This document shows, piece after piece, positions 33,184 through 43,635 of a stretch of DNA of 64,000 bases (within the stretch, counting starts at the first letter, position 1; each line of letters opens with the position of its first letter). A model generated the notes under the pieces. It was not told where the DNA came from, did no database searches, and saw only the letters and a list, made by a program, of their open reading frames with translations. This DNA is from Strigamia acuminata (taxonomy: Eukaryota; Arthropoda; Chilopoda; Geophilomorpha; Linotaeniidae): the NCBI GenBank assembly GCA_949358305.1, contig OX442321.1:4861605-4925604 (forward strand), written 5' to 3'. The translations under genes were made by a program, and so were the position numbers.

Positions 33184-36100
33184 TAATAATTGTTTTCCAT
33201 TGTATGGTACTTTACAAGAAGCACAAGATGCTTTACAGAATTCAAAGTCAAGATCAGATCAAAATAAAACAACAGTATCAATAACATCAACACCAGAGGC
33301 AACACAAACAACATCACAAAAATATTTTGGAGGGGTCCCTATTCGCTTGACACGCAAATATACTCTTCCTGCTAGATCGGAATGTGTTTTATCTGCTAGA
33401 ATAACCGATACAGCTCTTAAAGGTCAGATTGGAGTGGTTGAGTCAGGAGATTTTTGGCATAATGGAGCGTTGGTTGCTAGAGTATTGGTTACAGTAAATG
33501 ATGATTCACAGATACCAATTAGAGTAATGAATGTAACAAATAAGCCAATTACATTGTGTAGGAATAGACCAGTTGGATGTTTAAATTCAGCAGAAGAAAT
33601 AGAAAAACCTAGTAAAATAGAAAATAGAACAAGTTCTTGTATTTCTAAGATTGAGAATGAATCTATTGATTGGGAATCAGCCTTTGATGTCTCTCATTTG
33701 ACAGCTGAACAGAAAATTCCATTAATGAAATTATTAAAAGAATACAGAGATGTCTTTGCATTTTCAGACAAAGAATTAGGGTTTTGTGAGGAAATTAAAC
33801 ATCACATAACTACAGGTGATGCAGCTCCAATTGCTCTAACTCCATATCAAATTCCGCATACCTTGAGAAAGGAAATGGATACTCAAATCCAAGACTTATG
33901 TGACAGAGGGATAATTAAACCATCCAATTCACCTTGGAGTGCTCCTGCATTGTTAGTTCGTAAACCAGATGGCTCTTATAGATTTGTCATAGACTATAGG
34001 AAGTTAAATGCAGTCACAAGGCTTGATTCTTATCCTTTACCTAATATTTCTGAGACTTTTGATATGCTAGGCTCAAGTCGTTATTTTAGTGTGATGGATT
34101 TTCTATCAGGATTTTGGCAGCTAGGGATGGAACCATCAGATTCAGAGAAAACTGCCTTTTCAACTACAGATGGACATTGGGAATGGAACCGAATGCCTAT
34201 GGGTCTTAGCAATTCACCAGCTACTTGGCAGAGGCTGGCTGATTTCTTATTATTAGGATTAAAAGGATCTATTTGCTACGTTTATATGGATGACATAATT
34301 GTATTTAGTGATACATTTGAGTCACATTTGCAAAGGCTACAGATGGTATTTGACAGATTAAGAGAATCCAACTTAAAATTAAAGCCCAAAAAGTGTCAAT
34401 TTGTGAGGTCTGAAGTGCACTATCTTGGTCACATTGTTTCTGCGGATGGGATTCGGCCAAATCCAGAAAAGATCTCAGCAGTTGAGAAATTTCCTAGACC
34501 ATTAGATGTAAAACAACTAAGAGGATTTCTTGGTTTGGTTGGTTATTTCAGAAGGCATGTAAAAAGTTTTGCAGACAGAGCAAAACCCCTGACTCAATTT
34601 ACTAAAAAGGATAATCCATTTGTTTGGACAGAGCTATGTGAAAATAGTTTTCAAGATCTGAAGTTGGCATTAATAACAGCTCCTTTGCTTCGCTACCCAG
34701 ATTTTACAAAAACATTTATAGTCACTTCAGATGCATCTCAAGAGGCCGTTGGTGCAATTCTGTCACAGGAATTTGAAGGAAAAGAACACCCGATTTGTTA
34801 TGTTAGCAGGCAGTTAACTTCAGCTGAAACGAGATATTCCACAACAGAATTAGAGTGTCTTGCTGTAATTTTTGCAGTCAAGCAGTTTAGATGTTATTTG
34901 TATGGGAAACCATTTAAAATAATTACTGATCACAGACCCTTAAAATGGTTAATCAAGATTAAGGATCCTTCTTCACGATTAGCTAGATGGGCTTTGTTTT
35001 TATCTGAGTATACATATGAAATTGTTCACAGACCTGGTAAAATAAACCAAGGAGCAGATGCTTTAAGTAGAGTAAAAATTTCTAAAGTTGATGAATTTAC
35101 ACCAGCTTGGAGTAGAGAATTAGTAAAAGAAGAACAAATGAAAGATAGCATGTGGGGATCAGTTTACAAATATGTGTCTGGTGGAAAGGAAGGAATGTTT
35201 GATGACTCAGAACTTCCTGACGGAATAGATAATTTTTATCTAGATGAAGATGGTATTTTATACCATAAAAGGAAACTTGGAACAAAGACTGCAATACCAG
35301 AATATTGGCACCAAATGGTTGCACCCAGGTCCTTAATACCAGAAATTCTTAAGGCATATCATGATGCTCCTTTCTCAGGTCACAAGGGGACAAAGAAGAC
35401 AAGGCAGAGAATTGAACCTTATTTTTTCTGGAAGAATATGAAACAAGATGTTCAAATTTATTGTGAACAGTGTCATTGGTGTCAACTGGCAAAAACACCT
35501 AATAGAAAACAAGCACCACTGGGAGATTTCCCACCAATTAGTTTTCCCTTTGAGAGAACGTCAATGGATATTCTTGGACCATTACCAGTTTCCTTAGAAA
35601 ACAATAAGTACATACTTGTGTTCACTGATCATTTATCTCGCTATGCAGAGGCAATTCCAATGCCAAATCAGAAAGCAGATACAGTAGCAAAAGCATTTGT
35701 GCATAATATCATCTTACGACATGCTGTGCCGCGACAATTAATCACTGACCGTGGATCAAATTTTATGTCAAAGATGATGAAAGAAATTTATGATTGTTTG
35801 CATATTAAGAAGACCTATACGACTGCATACCATCCAGCCTCTAACGGGGTTACGGAAAGATATAATAAGACCTTGGCAGAACATTTGTTGCATTATATTA
35901 ATAAGGACCAAAAGGATTGGGATGCATGGGTTCCTTTTGCTGTAGCAGCCTATAACACAACGATACATACAAGCACAAATAAAAGTCCCTATTTTCTTAG
36001 ATATGGTCAACAACCACACTTGCCATTCTTGTTTGATCCAGCACCTAATCGACCACATTATGCATTAGAAACTAATTACAAAGAAGAATTGGTTAGGAAA

Positions 36101-36682
36101 CTGCATTATGCTCACCAGTTGGCACAGGCTAGTTTATTAAAATCAGCTGAAGCTAGAAAGAAATATCATGATAAGAATTCAACAGAAGTCATTTTTGAAG
36201 TAGACAACTGGGTATATTTAAGTAATCCTGTAGTGAAGCCTGGGTTAGCAAGAAAACTTACTCATAAATGGAAGGGACCATATCGAATCGTAGAACAAAC
36301 TTCACCTCTAAATTTTAAAATTCAAGGTTTATTTGAAAATGAAACACTTCATGTCCATGCAAATAGGTTAAAATTAGCAAAAGGTATTAATATTCAACTA
36401 GATAGTTCTACAAATCAGGTTGATCAAACTGATTCTTTAGATGATGTGTGGGATCAGGAATTAGACTTGATACTTCCGGCAAGACAAACGGAACAGCCTG
36501 TTGTACCACAAGCACCAGTAGCTTTACCTCCAGCACAAAGTCATCATCAACTTCGTAGTAGAGGTCCGGTCCAAGAGTTACCTTGGGTTATGCCTTCTAA
36601 TAGGCTTCGCCTAGTTTTAGAGGGGGAGGAAAGTGATAATGATTTAGATTTATTAGCTAGCCATATATATAATATCCATTAA
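33173..36682 (+). CDS. pol: Pol polyprotein: reverse transcriptase, RNase H, integrase
   Basis: Open frame from 33143 to 36682. The ATG at 33173 lies 8 bases before the protease stop, so termination-reinitiation or a +1 shift at 'gcaaaataa' could start it. RT carries Y-M-D-D at ~34283 (about residue 370), preceded by F-V-I-D-Y-R-K-L-N and followed by G-H-I-V-S-A-D-G. RNase H has S-D-A-S, a T-E-L-E helix and T-D-H-R-P-L-K-W-L. Integrase has the HHCC zinc site (~35355-35480), the DDE core (M-D-I-L-G; T-D-R-G-S-N-F; G-V-T-E-R-Y-N) and a GPY/F-type K-W-K-G-P-Y-R. The C-terminal ~100 residues are acidic and Gln/Pro-rich. All catalytic residues that I can check are present. Confidence 0.92.
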   Translation: MQNNNNCFPLYGTLQEAQDALQNSKSRSDQNKTTVSITSTPEATQTTSQKYFGGVPIRLTRKYTLPARSECVLSARITDTALKGQIGVVESGDFWHNGALVARVLVTVNDDSQIPIRVMNVTNKPITLCRNRPVGCLNSAEEIEKPSKIENRTSSCISKIENESIDWESAFDVSHLTAEQKIPLMKLLKEYRDVFAFSDKELGFCEEIKHHITTGDAAPIALTPYQIPHTLRKEMDTQIQDLCDRGIIKPSNSPWSAPALLVRKPDGSYRFVIDYRKLNAVTRLDSYPLPNISETFDMLGSSRYFSVMDFLSGFWQLGMEPSDSEKTAFSTTDGHWEWNRMPMGLSNSPATWQRLADFLLLGLKGSICYVYMDDIIVFSDTFESHLQRLQMVFDRLRESNLKLKPKKCQFVRSEVHYLGHIVSADGIRPNPEKISAVEKFPRPLDVKQLRGFLGLVGYFRRHVKSFADRAKPLTQFTKKDNPFVWTELCENSFQDLKLALITAPLLRYPDFTKTFIVTSDASQEAVGAILSQEFEGKEHPICYVSRQLTSAETRYSTTELECLAVIFAVKQFRCYLYGKPFKIITDHRPLKWLIKIKDPSSRLARWALFLSEYTYEIVHRPGKINQGADALSRVKISKVDEFTPAWSRELVKEEQMKDSMWGSVYKYVSGGKEGMFDDSELPDGIDNFYLDEDGILYHKRKLGTKTAIPEYWHQMVAPRSLIPEILKAYHDAPFSGHKGTKKTRQRIEPYFFWKNMKQDVQIYCEQCHWCQLAKTPNRKQAPLGDFPPISFPFERTSMDILGPLPVSLENNKYILVFTDHLSRYAEAIPMPNQKADTVAKAFVHNIILRHAVPRQLITDRGSNFMSKMMKEIYDCLHIKKTYTTAYHPASNGVTERYNKTLAEHLLHYINKDQKDWDAWVPFAVAAYNTTIHTSTNKSPYFLRYGQQPHLPFLFDPAPNRPHYALETNYKEELVRKLHYAHQLAQASLLKSAEARKKYHDKNSTEVIFEVDNWVYLSNPVVKPGLARKLTHKWKGPYRIVEQTSPLNFKIQGLFENETLHVHANRLKLAKGINIQLDSSTNQVDQTDSLDDVWDQELDLILPARQTEQPVVPQAPVALPPAQSHHQLRSRGPVQELPWVMPSNRLRLVLEGEESDNDLDLLASHIYNIH

Positions 36683-36735
36683 TTTTGCGCCGATCACAAT
36701 TTTCTTACAGCTTTATTTTGTTATTGTTTCAGACT

Positions 36736-39118
36736 ATGGGTCTCTATTTTGCTATGTTGTTTGGCACAGCCGTTATTGCGGTGCATTCTTTTCACATGGA
36801 CCAGGGAGTCATATTTCAAAAGGAAGGAGATTACTTATTTACTGGAGATAGTTGGACAATAATGATAGATGTAGGATTTGAGGAATATGATGAAGCTATT
36901 TTGCAAGTATCAAGGAAATTACATGAATTCAAGGTTATACTTCAGAATTTAAAACAATCTACAAATTATGAGATATTACTTTCGAAAGCATTACAGAGTG
37001 AAATGGATGAATTAATAGATTCTGTTTTTAAAATGAGGGCGGAATTTTTCAACACTAGAGATAGGGTTACAATTCGAAGAGAAAAAAGAGGATTATTTAA
37101 TATCGTAGGAAAGGCAATGAAGTTCTTATTTGGAACCCCAGAAGAAGATGATATAATAGCATTGTGTAACAGGGTAGATAAATTGGAATTAAGAGCAGGG
37201 AAAATTCACCATTTGTTAGAGGAACAAGCTACGGTTCTATCACATAACATAGAGCAAACTGAAATAAATAGAAAGACGCTTAAGAAACTAGCCCAAGAAG
37301 TTTTGAAATTCGAACAAAGATTAGAAATTGTTGAAAGATTATCATTTTTTAGCCCATGTATCAGAAAAATTGAGAGGACAGCTTTTGCCGTGTCACAGGA
37401 ATTAGAGAATTTGAGAGAAGCCTTGAACCTATTATCACAGAGAAGGTTAAGCTCTTATTTCATTTCATCAAAAACCTTTTTGCAAGTATTGACAGAAATA
37501 AAAAAGCAATTACCAAAAAATTTAGATTTAATTGTGCCGTTAACCCTTCCAACCCTGAGATGGGTCATTTTGTGACCCCGTTTTAAAAAAATCATTTTTT
37601 TTATAAGAAATAATTTTTTTTTTCATCTGATTTTTGCTGACTATTCTTTTGAAACATCACTAGACACTATACCACAGTTAAAATTTTTTTAATTTTTTAA
37701 GTTTTTTTATAATTTGAACTCAAAGTTCAACTGGGTCAAAAAAGACCCATCTTAGGAGTCCAAAGGTCATAAATGATGATCATCAGCAGGCTCCGCTAAT
37801 TTCAATCATGTCCACCACGTCCATATGGCGTTCACTACATGTGTAGTTAATCTAACCCCATTGGCTAGATGTTAGGAATTCCCTAAAACCCGGATCTTGC
37901 GCATGCGCAGAATCTGGGTCATATAATGCCCATCTTAGGGAGAGATGGGAGGCAAATTCTTTCGGGTTGGAAGGGTTAACAGAAGATAGTTTGTATCAAT
38001 ACTATGAGGGAGTAACTGTATACGCTATTGCTACTATAAACAAATTACGCTTGGGTGTCAAAATTCCACTCCGCTCCGTTCTAGGTCATTTCGAAATACA
38101 CAGAATTTTAGCTTTGCCCATTTTTGACAATAAAACAGGTTTTTCAGTTTATTATTCAACCCTTTTCGAATTTATAGCTGTATCTGCAGATAATCAGGCT
38201 TATATGTTGTTAGATAATTATGCTGTGGCAAAGTGTCAAAAATATCGATTCCAAGTGTGCACACCTGAAGGTTCCATTTTAAGATATCCATATAAAAGTT
38301 GTGAGTATGCCTTGTTTTTAGGAGATATGAACACCATTTCAAAAAGTTGTGAAAGGAAAGTAATTTTGGGTCATTGGCCAACTTTTTATAAATTAAACCA
38401 AGAAGGGTTATGGATATATAGCATTGCATATGAACAAAAAGTAATAATAAATTGTCCTCAAGAAGAAGGATATGGAAATATAAAAACTTTGAAAACACTT
38501 GCCGTTGGAGTCGGTACTTTGACCTTGGCCCCTTCATGCACACTCATTGGGGAGGGATTTCAGCTATCATCCTTTTTTCATGGAACCGCATCTTTGAATT
38601 CCAAAAAACAAAATTTTTCTGTTCCAGTAAGGTCCCATAATTTGCTTGATTCAGAATTAATGCTTCTATCGGAATTAAAATTAAAAGCAAACACATCGAT
38701 CATTCAATCCTTGATAACTGATATGGGGAGTAATTTTACAAGAGGAGATGGTGTGACCATGAGTCACATACGGATGGAATTGAGTAGAATGAATGAGGAG
38801 GAATCAGGAAACACGATACACAATAACTTTAGTTATCATGTTTTATCGATTGTCAATATTGTTTTGACCTCATTAATTATTCTTTTCATAGTGGGTAAAA
38901 TCATATGTAATAATTGGAATGTAAGATATCAAGCCTTGAGACATAGAAATAGAAACAAAAGAAATAGGAAGAATAAAAGGCAAAGTATAGAAATAGATAA
39001 TACTCAATTGGAAGAGGTAGATGAAATTAATGATGATAGAGGACAAAGTAGTCCTAATGTAACCATTGAAAGGGGAGACAGTTCAGGCAGAACTCCGAGA
39101 AGAATTATAGAAACTTGA
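36736..39118 (+). pseudogene. env: Env (F-type fusion glycoprotein), split by a MITE
   Basis: The start ATG at 36736 follows a splice acceptor (ttgtttcag, ends 36732). An N-terminal signal sequence is followed by a subunit with a furin-like site R-E-K-R directly before G-L-F-N at ~37090 (about residue 118), the arrangement of errantivirus Env and baculovirus F proteins. Helical heptad-like sequence follows. The gene is interrupted at 37544-37975 by a piggyBac-type MITE; the upstream frame stops inside it at 37573-37575. The downstream part continues from 37976 in a compatible phase and ends with a membrane anchor (~38840-38905) and a basic, then acidic, cytoplasmic tail to 39118. The whole would be ~650 aa. 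This copy cannot make full-length Env. Confidence 0.88.
37544..37975. mobile_element. piggyBac-type MITE inside env
   Basis: 432 bp with 12-bp perfect inverted ends CCCTTCCAACCC / GGGTTGGAAGGG, flanked by TTAA at 37540-37543 and 37976-37979. It contains the inverted phrases 'gatgggtca' and 'gacccatc' and no transposase. The TTAA duplication marks the piggyBac superfamily. Confidence 0.9.
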
Positions 39119-39448
39119 TTTCATAAACATTTTTTTTTGCTATGCTTAACACTGCTTTGCTCTGAAAATTGTAAGCTTGATGCATAAATTTTGTATTTCT
39201 GTTTTGATAATTATTTTAAAAAAGAGTTGTTAGAGTTAGAAATATTGAATGTAAACAATTATAAAGTGCATAGAGTAAAAATTTAATCTACATGAAAATT
39301 GAGTGTGTATGTGAAAGTGACAATTGAAAAGGTGAAGTGAGAATTAGTGTGTCAGAGAACAGGAGACTGATAGTCGAAATTTTATCAGAAACTGGAGAGG
39401 AACAGAGTTCTACGGAAAGAAGTTGAAACAGGAATCATAACATTCATA
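39119..39448. other. Env to extra-ORF spacer
   Basis: AT-rich, no gene seen. Confidence 0.5.
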
Positions 39449-39925
39449 ATGTTGACTCTAATAGTACTGGAGTTTGTTGCGTCTTTTTTGAATTTGTGTT
39501 CTCAGCTTGTGGCGAGATTACAGGCGCATTACCGATTATCGATAGAAGAAGACAGGAGAGCCGAAAGAGAGATCCCGAGGGGCAGACCCTTGAATCGACT
39601 GGAGGTTTCATTATCAAACGAAGGGGTAAGGTCCGTTCACTACGGAAAGGTGCCCCGAGGAGTGCAGGTAGTGCCCGAAAACCGAGACCGGACAACTGGA
39701 CGGGGACGAGCGGTCGGAAGGTATGGCCCGACCCCAAGGTTGGGAAGACCCAGCGCTGAAGTGGCTCCGTCTGAGCGACGGGAGACAATAATAGAAGGAA
39801 GGAGGAGGGAAGAGCGCCGACGAGAAGAAGAGAGAATCCAGATGGAACAAGATGACGCTCTGGCCGCTTACGAGCTGGCCCTAGAAGAGGATGAGGAAGC
39901 TCCTGTGTGGGGACAAGAACAATAG
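39449..39925 (+). CDS. GC-rich accessory ORF of the Env-encoding element
   Basis: 158 aa from ATG 39449, between env and the 3' LTR. The first ~20 residues are hydrophobic (L-T-L-I-V-L-E-F-V-A-S-F), suggesting a signal or membrane anchor. The middle is Arg/Pro-rich and the end has an R-R-R-E-E-R charged helix and an acidic E-E-D-E-E-A tail. From ~39530 to 39915 GC is far above the rest of the element, whose codons end mostly in A/T. I recognise no family. GC-rich DNA also opens other frames here (39496-39759 + and a minus-strand frame), so coding is not certain. It could be an accessory protein, a captured host segment or non-coding RNA structure. Confidence 0.45.
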   Translation: MLTLIVLEFVASFLNLCSQLVARLQAHYRLSIEEDRRAEREIPRGRPLNRLEVSLSNEGVRSVHYGKVPRGVQVVPENRDRTTGRGRAVGRYGPTPRLGRPSAEVAPSERRETIIEGRRREERRREEERIQMEQDDALAAYELALEEDEEAPVWGQEQ

Positions 39926-40111
39926 GAAGACTATGTGTTAGAGTTTTATCTTCTCTTCTTTCTTTATTATTACTTTGTTTGCATTTATTTATTTTCATTT
40001 TTATTTTATTGTGTTTAAGTTAGTGTGTGTGTGTGTGTGATCTTATTACGTTATTATATTTAAAGAGTTTGAAGGGTTTGATTATGTTAAAAAAAGTGTT
40101 TTTAGCATTAA

Positions 40112-40474
40112 GGGGGGGAGAGTGTGAGGTTTGTAATTTTCTAATTTTGTAATTTTGTAATGTTTTATTTTATAAAGTTTTCTAATTGTTAGTAATAATA
40201 TCTTAAGTGTTAAATTCCCTTTTTTGTGTGTCATTGCTTAGTCATAGTATAGTGTATCTTGCATGTGTGTCATTTTAAATATATATCATTTTACTTTCTC
40301 GATATTAGTTTTCTTGTTTGATTGAATCCTTATTACTAGTTAGTTGCTGTTTGAGCTTTGTTGAATAAACATCATAAAACACAGTTGTGCCCACGAGACT
40401 CTAAATTCATTTCTTCAACTTGGTTTTCATTAACCAAGACGGACCCACAGGAAGAGAAGACAGGAAACTTCACA
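40112..40474 (+). repeat. Polypurine tract and 3' LTR
   Basis: The G-rich purine run 'agggggggagag' ends at 40122, directly before the 352-bp LTR (40123-40474). The LTR matches the 5' copy except one g/c change in the opening repeat and one missing C near 40434. Confidence 0.93.
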
Positions 40475-41816
40475 ATACCAAAGCCACTTTAAAACGCAAT
40501 TTATCAGTCAAGTTCCCGTCCATAACTCTATGTCCGAACTTTGACAACTCTTTGATTGTAAACGGACGGCTAAATGCAGCTAAAAGAAAAGGGAAAAACA
40601 TTTGTCGAATGTCTCCTTTCGCGTTGCTTAACGATACTTTAAAAATTTCTACCTTATGGACACGCATGTCCTTCAAAGCAACATTGCTAGATGCTTATGA
40701 ATTTTTGGTAGGAAATTATAATGCCTTTGCTATAATTTAAAAATCCAAAAAATTATTATTTTTCTATTTTCCAGACAATCACAGGAAAAAGAGAAAGAAA
40801 GTCGTTTACGTTTTCAGTCAAAACTGACACCAACACTATATTTGGAACATGTTCCACGTATTCCTACAGTAAGTATTAAACGTTTTTTCTAGCATTTAAA
40901 AAGTAATATATTTTTTGGAATTCCTTATAGAAAATCTTGTTCCTTTTCAAAAAGATTTCCTGTTAGCATTCCGGTTTGACGAATACATGCCACGTTGCAA
41001 CGACATCATTTCGAAAGTAAGAATAAATAATTCAATAAAAATAAAACATTGATATCATTGTTTATGTCTTTAAAATTAGTATATAGTACACAATGATGAA
41101 GATGATATCACTTATAAAATATCAACTGAATATAAAATTCAGAAAAAAACCGAAGGTATACATTACGGCTTATCAGCGAAGAGAGTTCGTAATTTCTAAA
41201 CTTTTTCATCCAATAGAAAATTAAATTAATTAAAACTTTTGGTTCCAGTTCATAAGTCTGAATCGCACAACCAGCCCATGCGACACCAAGAGAGTTGTAT
41301 CGGAATGTGAGAAAAGCTGCTTTGAAAAAACTCTGAACAATATCACTCGGTGTCGGTAAGAATTAAGAAATCTTAAAAAAAAACTCATCTGCTCGCACGT
41401 AATTACTCATCAAAATCAACAGATTACCTTTTACGTCTGTTTTGGACGTCCCTTTTTGCGATAATGAAAATGATTCCATCGTTGCGTATAATCAAATGAA
41501 ATCTCATACCAATAAGTTTAATTATTTGAATAAATGCAATTGCCCTAAAGTATGTGACGACACTTTGTACATCGATCATTTACGATCCGACGTAGCATCT
41601 AATCTCTCCTATTTAATCATCTCCTTTGCCGACAACGTGATCGAAGAAATTGAAGAACATTACGCTTACAGTTTCATCTCTTTCGTGTGCGACTTCGGTG
41701 GCAATTTGGGTCTCTTTTTAGGGCTGAGCCTCCCTGCAATATTTGACCTTGCACACTCATTCCTTACTTTCTCTGTCAAAAAATTCACTTCACTTAAGCA
41801 TAAAAATAATTACTAA

Positions 41817-42677
41817 ATTTCTCTACTTAATATGTTGAAAAAAATATTTTGTATATGGGTCTGCACTCAATGCTTCAATTCCTCACCAAAGCACTAACTG
41901 ACTAACTGATTAAAACCACCATCAGACCCAGAAATGTAACTAACAAATTCAAATAAAATAATACAAATGCTTACCTCATTACATGAATCTTGTGTAATCT
42001 CTAATTTTACCGGTCCAGTAAATGCAACAAATAAAGATGGCTGTGTAGTGAGTTGTTTTTAAATTTTAGTGCTGCTCGATCTGAAATTATATTACAAAAT
42101 TAAATATACTATATGTGATAAGACATTTTTCAAGCTAAACAATTTCGCCAGTTGAGGTAAATCTCAAATCACGTTCCACATCGCAGTTCAAATTAACACC
42201 CGATTCCATTATAATTTTAAGACTAACTCTAACTTTCATTCCAGGCTTAGCTAAATATTAACAACAACAAAAACTCACTCGTACCATATCTTTTAAAATA
42301 ACTTGCTCAATCTCCATTAATTTCCGATACCCATAAAAACCTTGTTAAGTTTGACTTAAATCATTTTCATTGCGCTGGCCAGGGAACCAAACCAAGCAAC
42401 TCTCGTGCAGGTCTGTTGTGGCTATCCCGGTAACTTTTATGCAGCATGCGTAAGAATATGCGAGTTTGCAATCGCCCGGCTTTAAAATGTAACGCCTCCT
42501 GCAAAAGTCATAAGAAATAAAACGTCCCTCGAATCAGATTTAGAATTTAAATGCAACAATTTTAATTTTTTTTTAAAAAAATTATCCTAGTGGTGATTTT
42601 GAGCAACAAGGCTTCCTGATAGTTGGACAACTGTCAGAACCTTCATTTAGCACATTCAAACTTAATCTTTATAGCTC
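41817..42677. other. 3' flank of copy 5
   Basis: Colinear with 19463-20345 after copy 2. No gene is visible; similarity ends near 42665 where an LTR-like element begins. Confidence 0.7.
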
Positions 42678-42956
42678 TGTGACGATTCTACTTTTGGCTG
42701 AATAATTAACCATTTAAAGAGATAAATCGGTTTAAACAAGACGTTGCTATACCTAGCAACAACCTAACCGAGATAAGCCATGAATTTGTGAGTCAAATGA
42801 ATATACGACGAAATAATATAACTTACGATTTCGCGTGATATAAAACATGTTTATTAACATTATAACGGGTTCGGGGTACGTGTAAACGGGCGGCGACACT
42901 GGTTGATGATCCGGGCGATGCTCGATGGGTACGGCTGACTTTACGGCATCGTCACA
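42678..42956. mobile_element. Possible solo LTR or inverted-end element
   Basis: Begins TGTGACGAT and ends ATCGTCACA, a 9-bp perfect inversion with TG...CA limits, and is GC-richer at its right side. No target duplication was found. It interrupts the similarity with the copy 2 flank. Class not resolved. Confidence 0.45.
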
Positions 42957-43074
42957 AATAACGCTACGGAGACGTATTCGGTCCCGCAGCACGAATAGCT
43001 ATCAATGCGAAGAGTCCTTCGCATTTGGATGGGAGTATTCATTAGAATCTTCCAAGATCTAATCAACAAAACAT

Positions 43075-43431
43075 TATTAGTGATCAAATTAGCTGCTAAA
43101 CACTTGTAATTTAGGTTCTTTAAACAGAAGTTTTTACAACAGCCTGACAGTGGTCTAAGCAAATTGAGTCTCCTAGCAAGAGCACTTCTTCATGTACACT
43201 TGACTGCAATAGCATGATACCACAAAGAGATTTTCTTAATCATACGAATTTCAGCAGGCAAATAGGCACGTTAGCACCAATAGCAATTTATGCACAACCT
43301 GACTTATTTTTAACGTAGCATTGGCTTATAAAAACCCGAAATATCCGAGCAAAATGGCTTTTGTTTATAAATATCAACCTTCGGCCATTAAGAAACATGT
43401 GTCGGATGATGAGAAGCCTTTTTCGACATAA
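43075..43431 (+). pseudogene. Truncated duplicate of channel copy 4 (exon 1 and start of exon 2)
   Basis: Matches 26348-26698, including exon 1 (ATG at ~43216), the unusual GCACGT donor and the first ~110 bases of exon 2. It breaks off at 43431 and joins sequence resembling ~28720-28775 downstream of copy 4. An internal deletion has therefore removed nearly the whole gene. The shared GC donor shows the splice change predates this duplication. Confidence 0.8.
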
Positions 43432-43484
43432 AATTTGTAAAAAATTAACTAACTCGATTTATACAATCAACATTTTTATTGCTG

Positions 43485-43635
43485 CGTTGCTGTTGTACAC
43501 TGTTTTAACTAGAGTATTGATGCTGTGCATTGTTTCAACTAGAGTAGTGATGTTGAACATTGTTTAAAGTCGACTAGTGATGTTGTACAGTGTTTGTATT
43601 GATGTTGTACAGTGTTTCAATTAATGTTTTAAATT
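43485..43635. repeat. Short imperfect tandem repeat
   Basis: Units of ~25-45 bases with 'tgttgtacagtgtttgtattga' variants, related to 28975-29100. Non-coding. Confidence 0.6.

Larger units (their letters stand above)
30829..40474 (+). mobile_element. Env-encoding Ty3/Gypsy (errantivirus-like) retrotransposon
   Basis: Full-length element: LTRs at 30829-31181 and 40123-40474, a 4-bp ATAC duplication (30825-30828, 40475-40478), a tRNA-Leu primer site, gag, a separate protease frame, pol, env, an extra ORF and a polypurine tract. The LTRs differ by one substitution and one indel, so insertion is recent. Env is interrupted by a nested TTAA MITE; gag, pro and pol are open. Codon use is strongly A/T-ending except in the extra ORF at 39449-39925. 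The combination of env with a Gypsy-type pol is the layout of errantiviruses. Confidence 0.93.
30500..41816 (+). pseudogene. DEG/ENaC channel copy 5, exon 2 interrupted by a retrotransposon
   Basis: Exons 30500-30548, 30606-30828 continued at 40479-40707, 40775-40868, 40931-41016, 41080-41184, 41249-41355 and 41423-41816. A 9646-bp LTR retrotransposon lies inside exon 2 between TM1 and F-P-S-I-T-L-C-P and duplicates ATAC. Discounting the element and one ATAC, the frame is continuous for 428 aa, all splice sites are GT-AG, and the C-N-C-P-K-V-C and G-L-F-L-G-L-S pore motifs are intact. It is therefore a gene disabled by one recent event, possibly polymorphic. It is the closest relative of copy 2; flanks on both sides are shared (17336-17913 with 30039-30605, and 19463-20345 with 41817-42665). 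Confidence 0.87.

Noticed and set aside
33039..33317. Antisense frames across gag-pol and the Copia polyprotein
   Set aside because: They are shadows of strongly conserved coding frames on the other strand.
39444..39998. 184-codon minus-strand frame over the GC-rich region near the 3' LTR
   Set aside because: It is antisense to the element, lacks any domain, and long frames in all phases are expected from the local GC richness.
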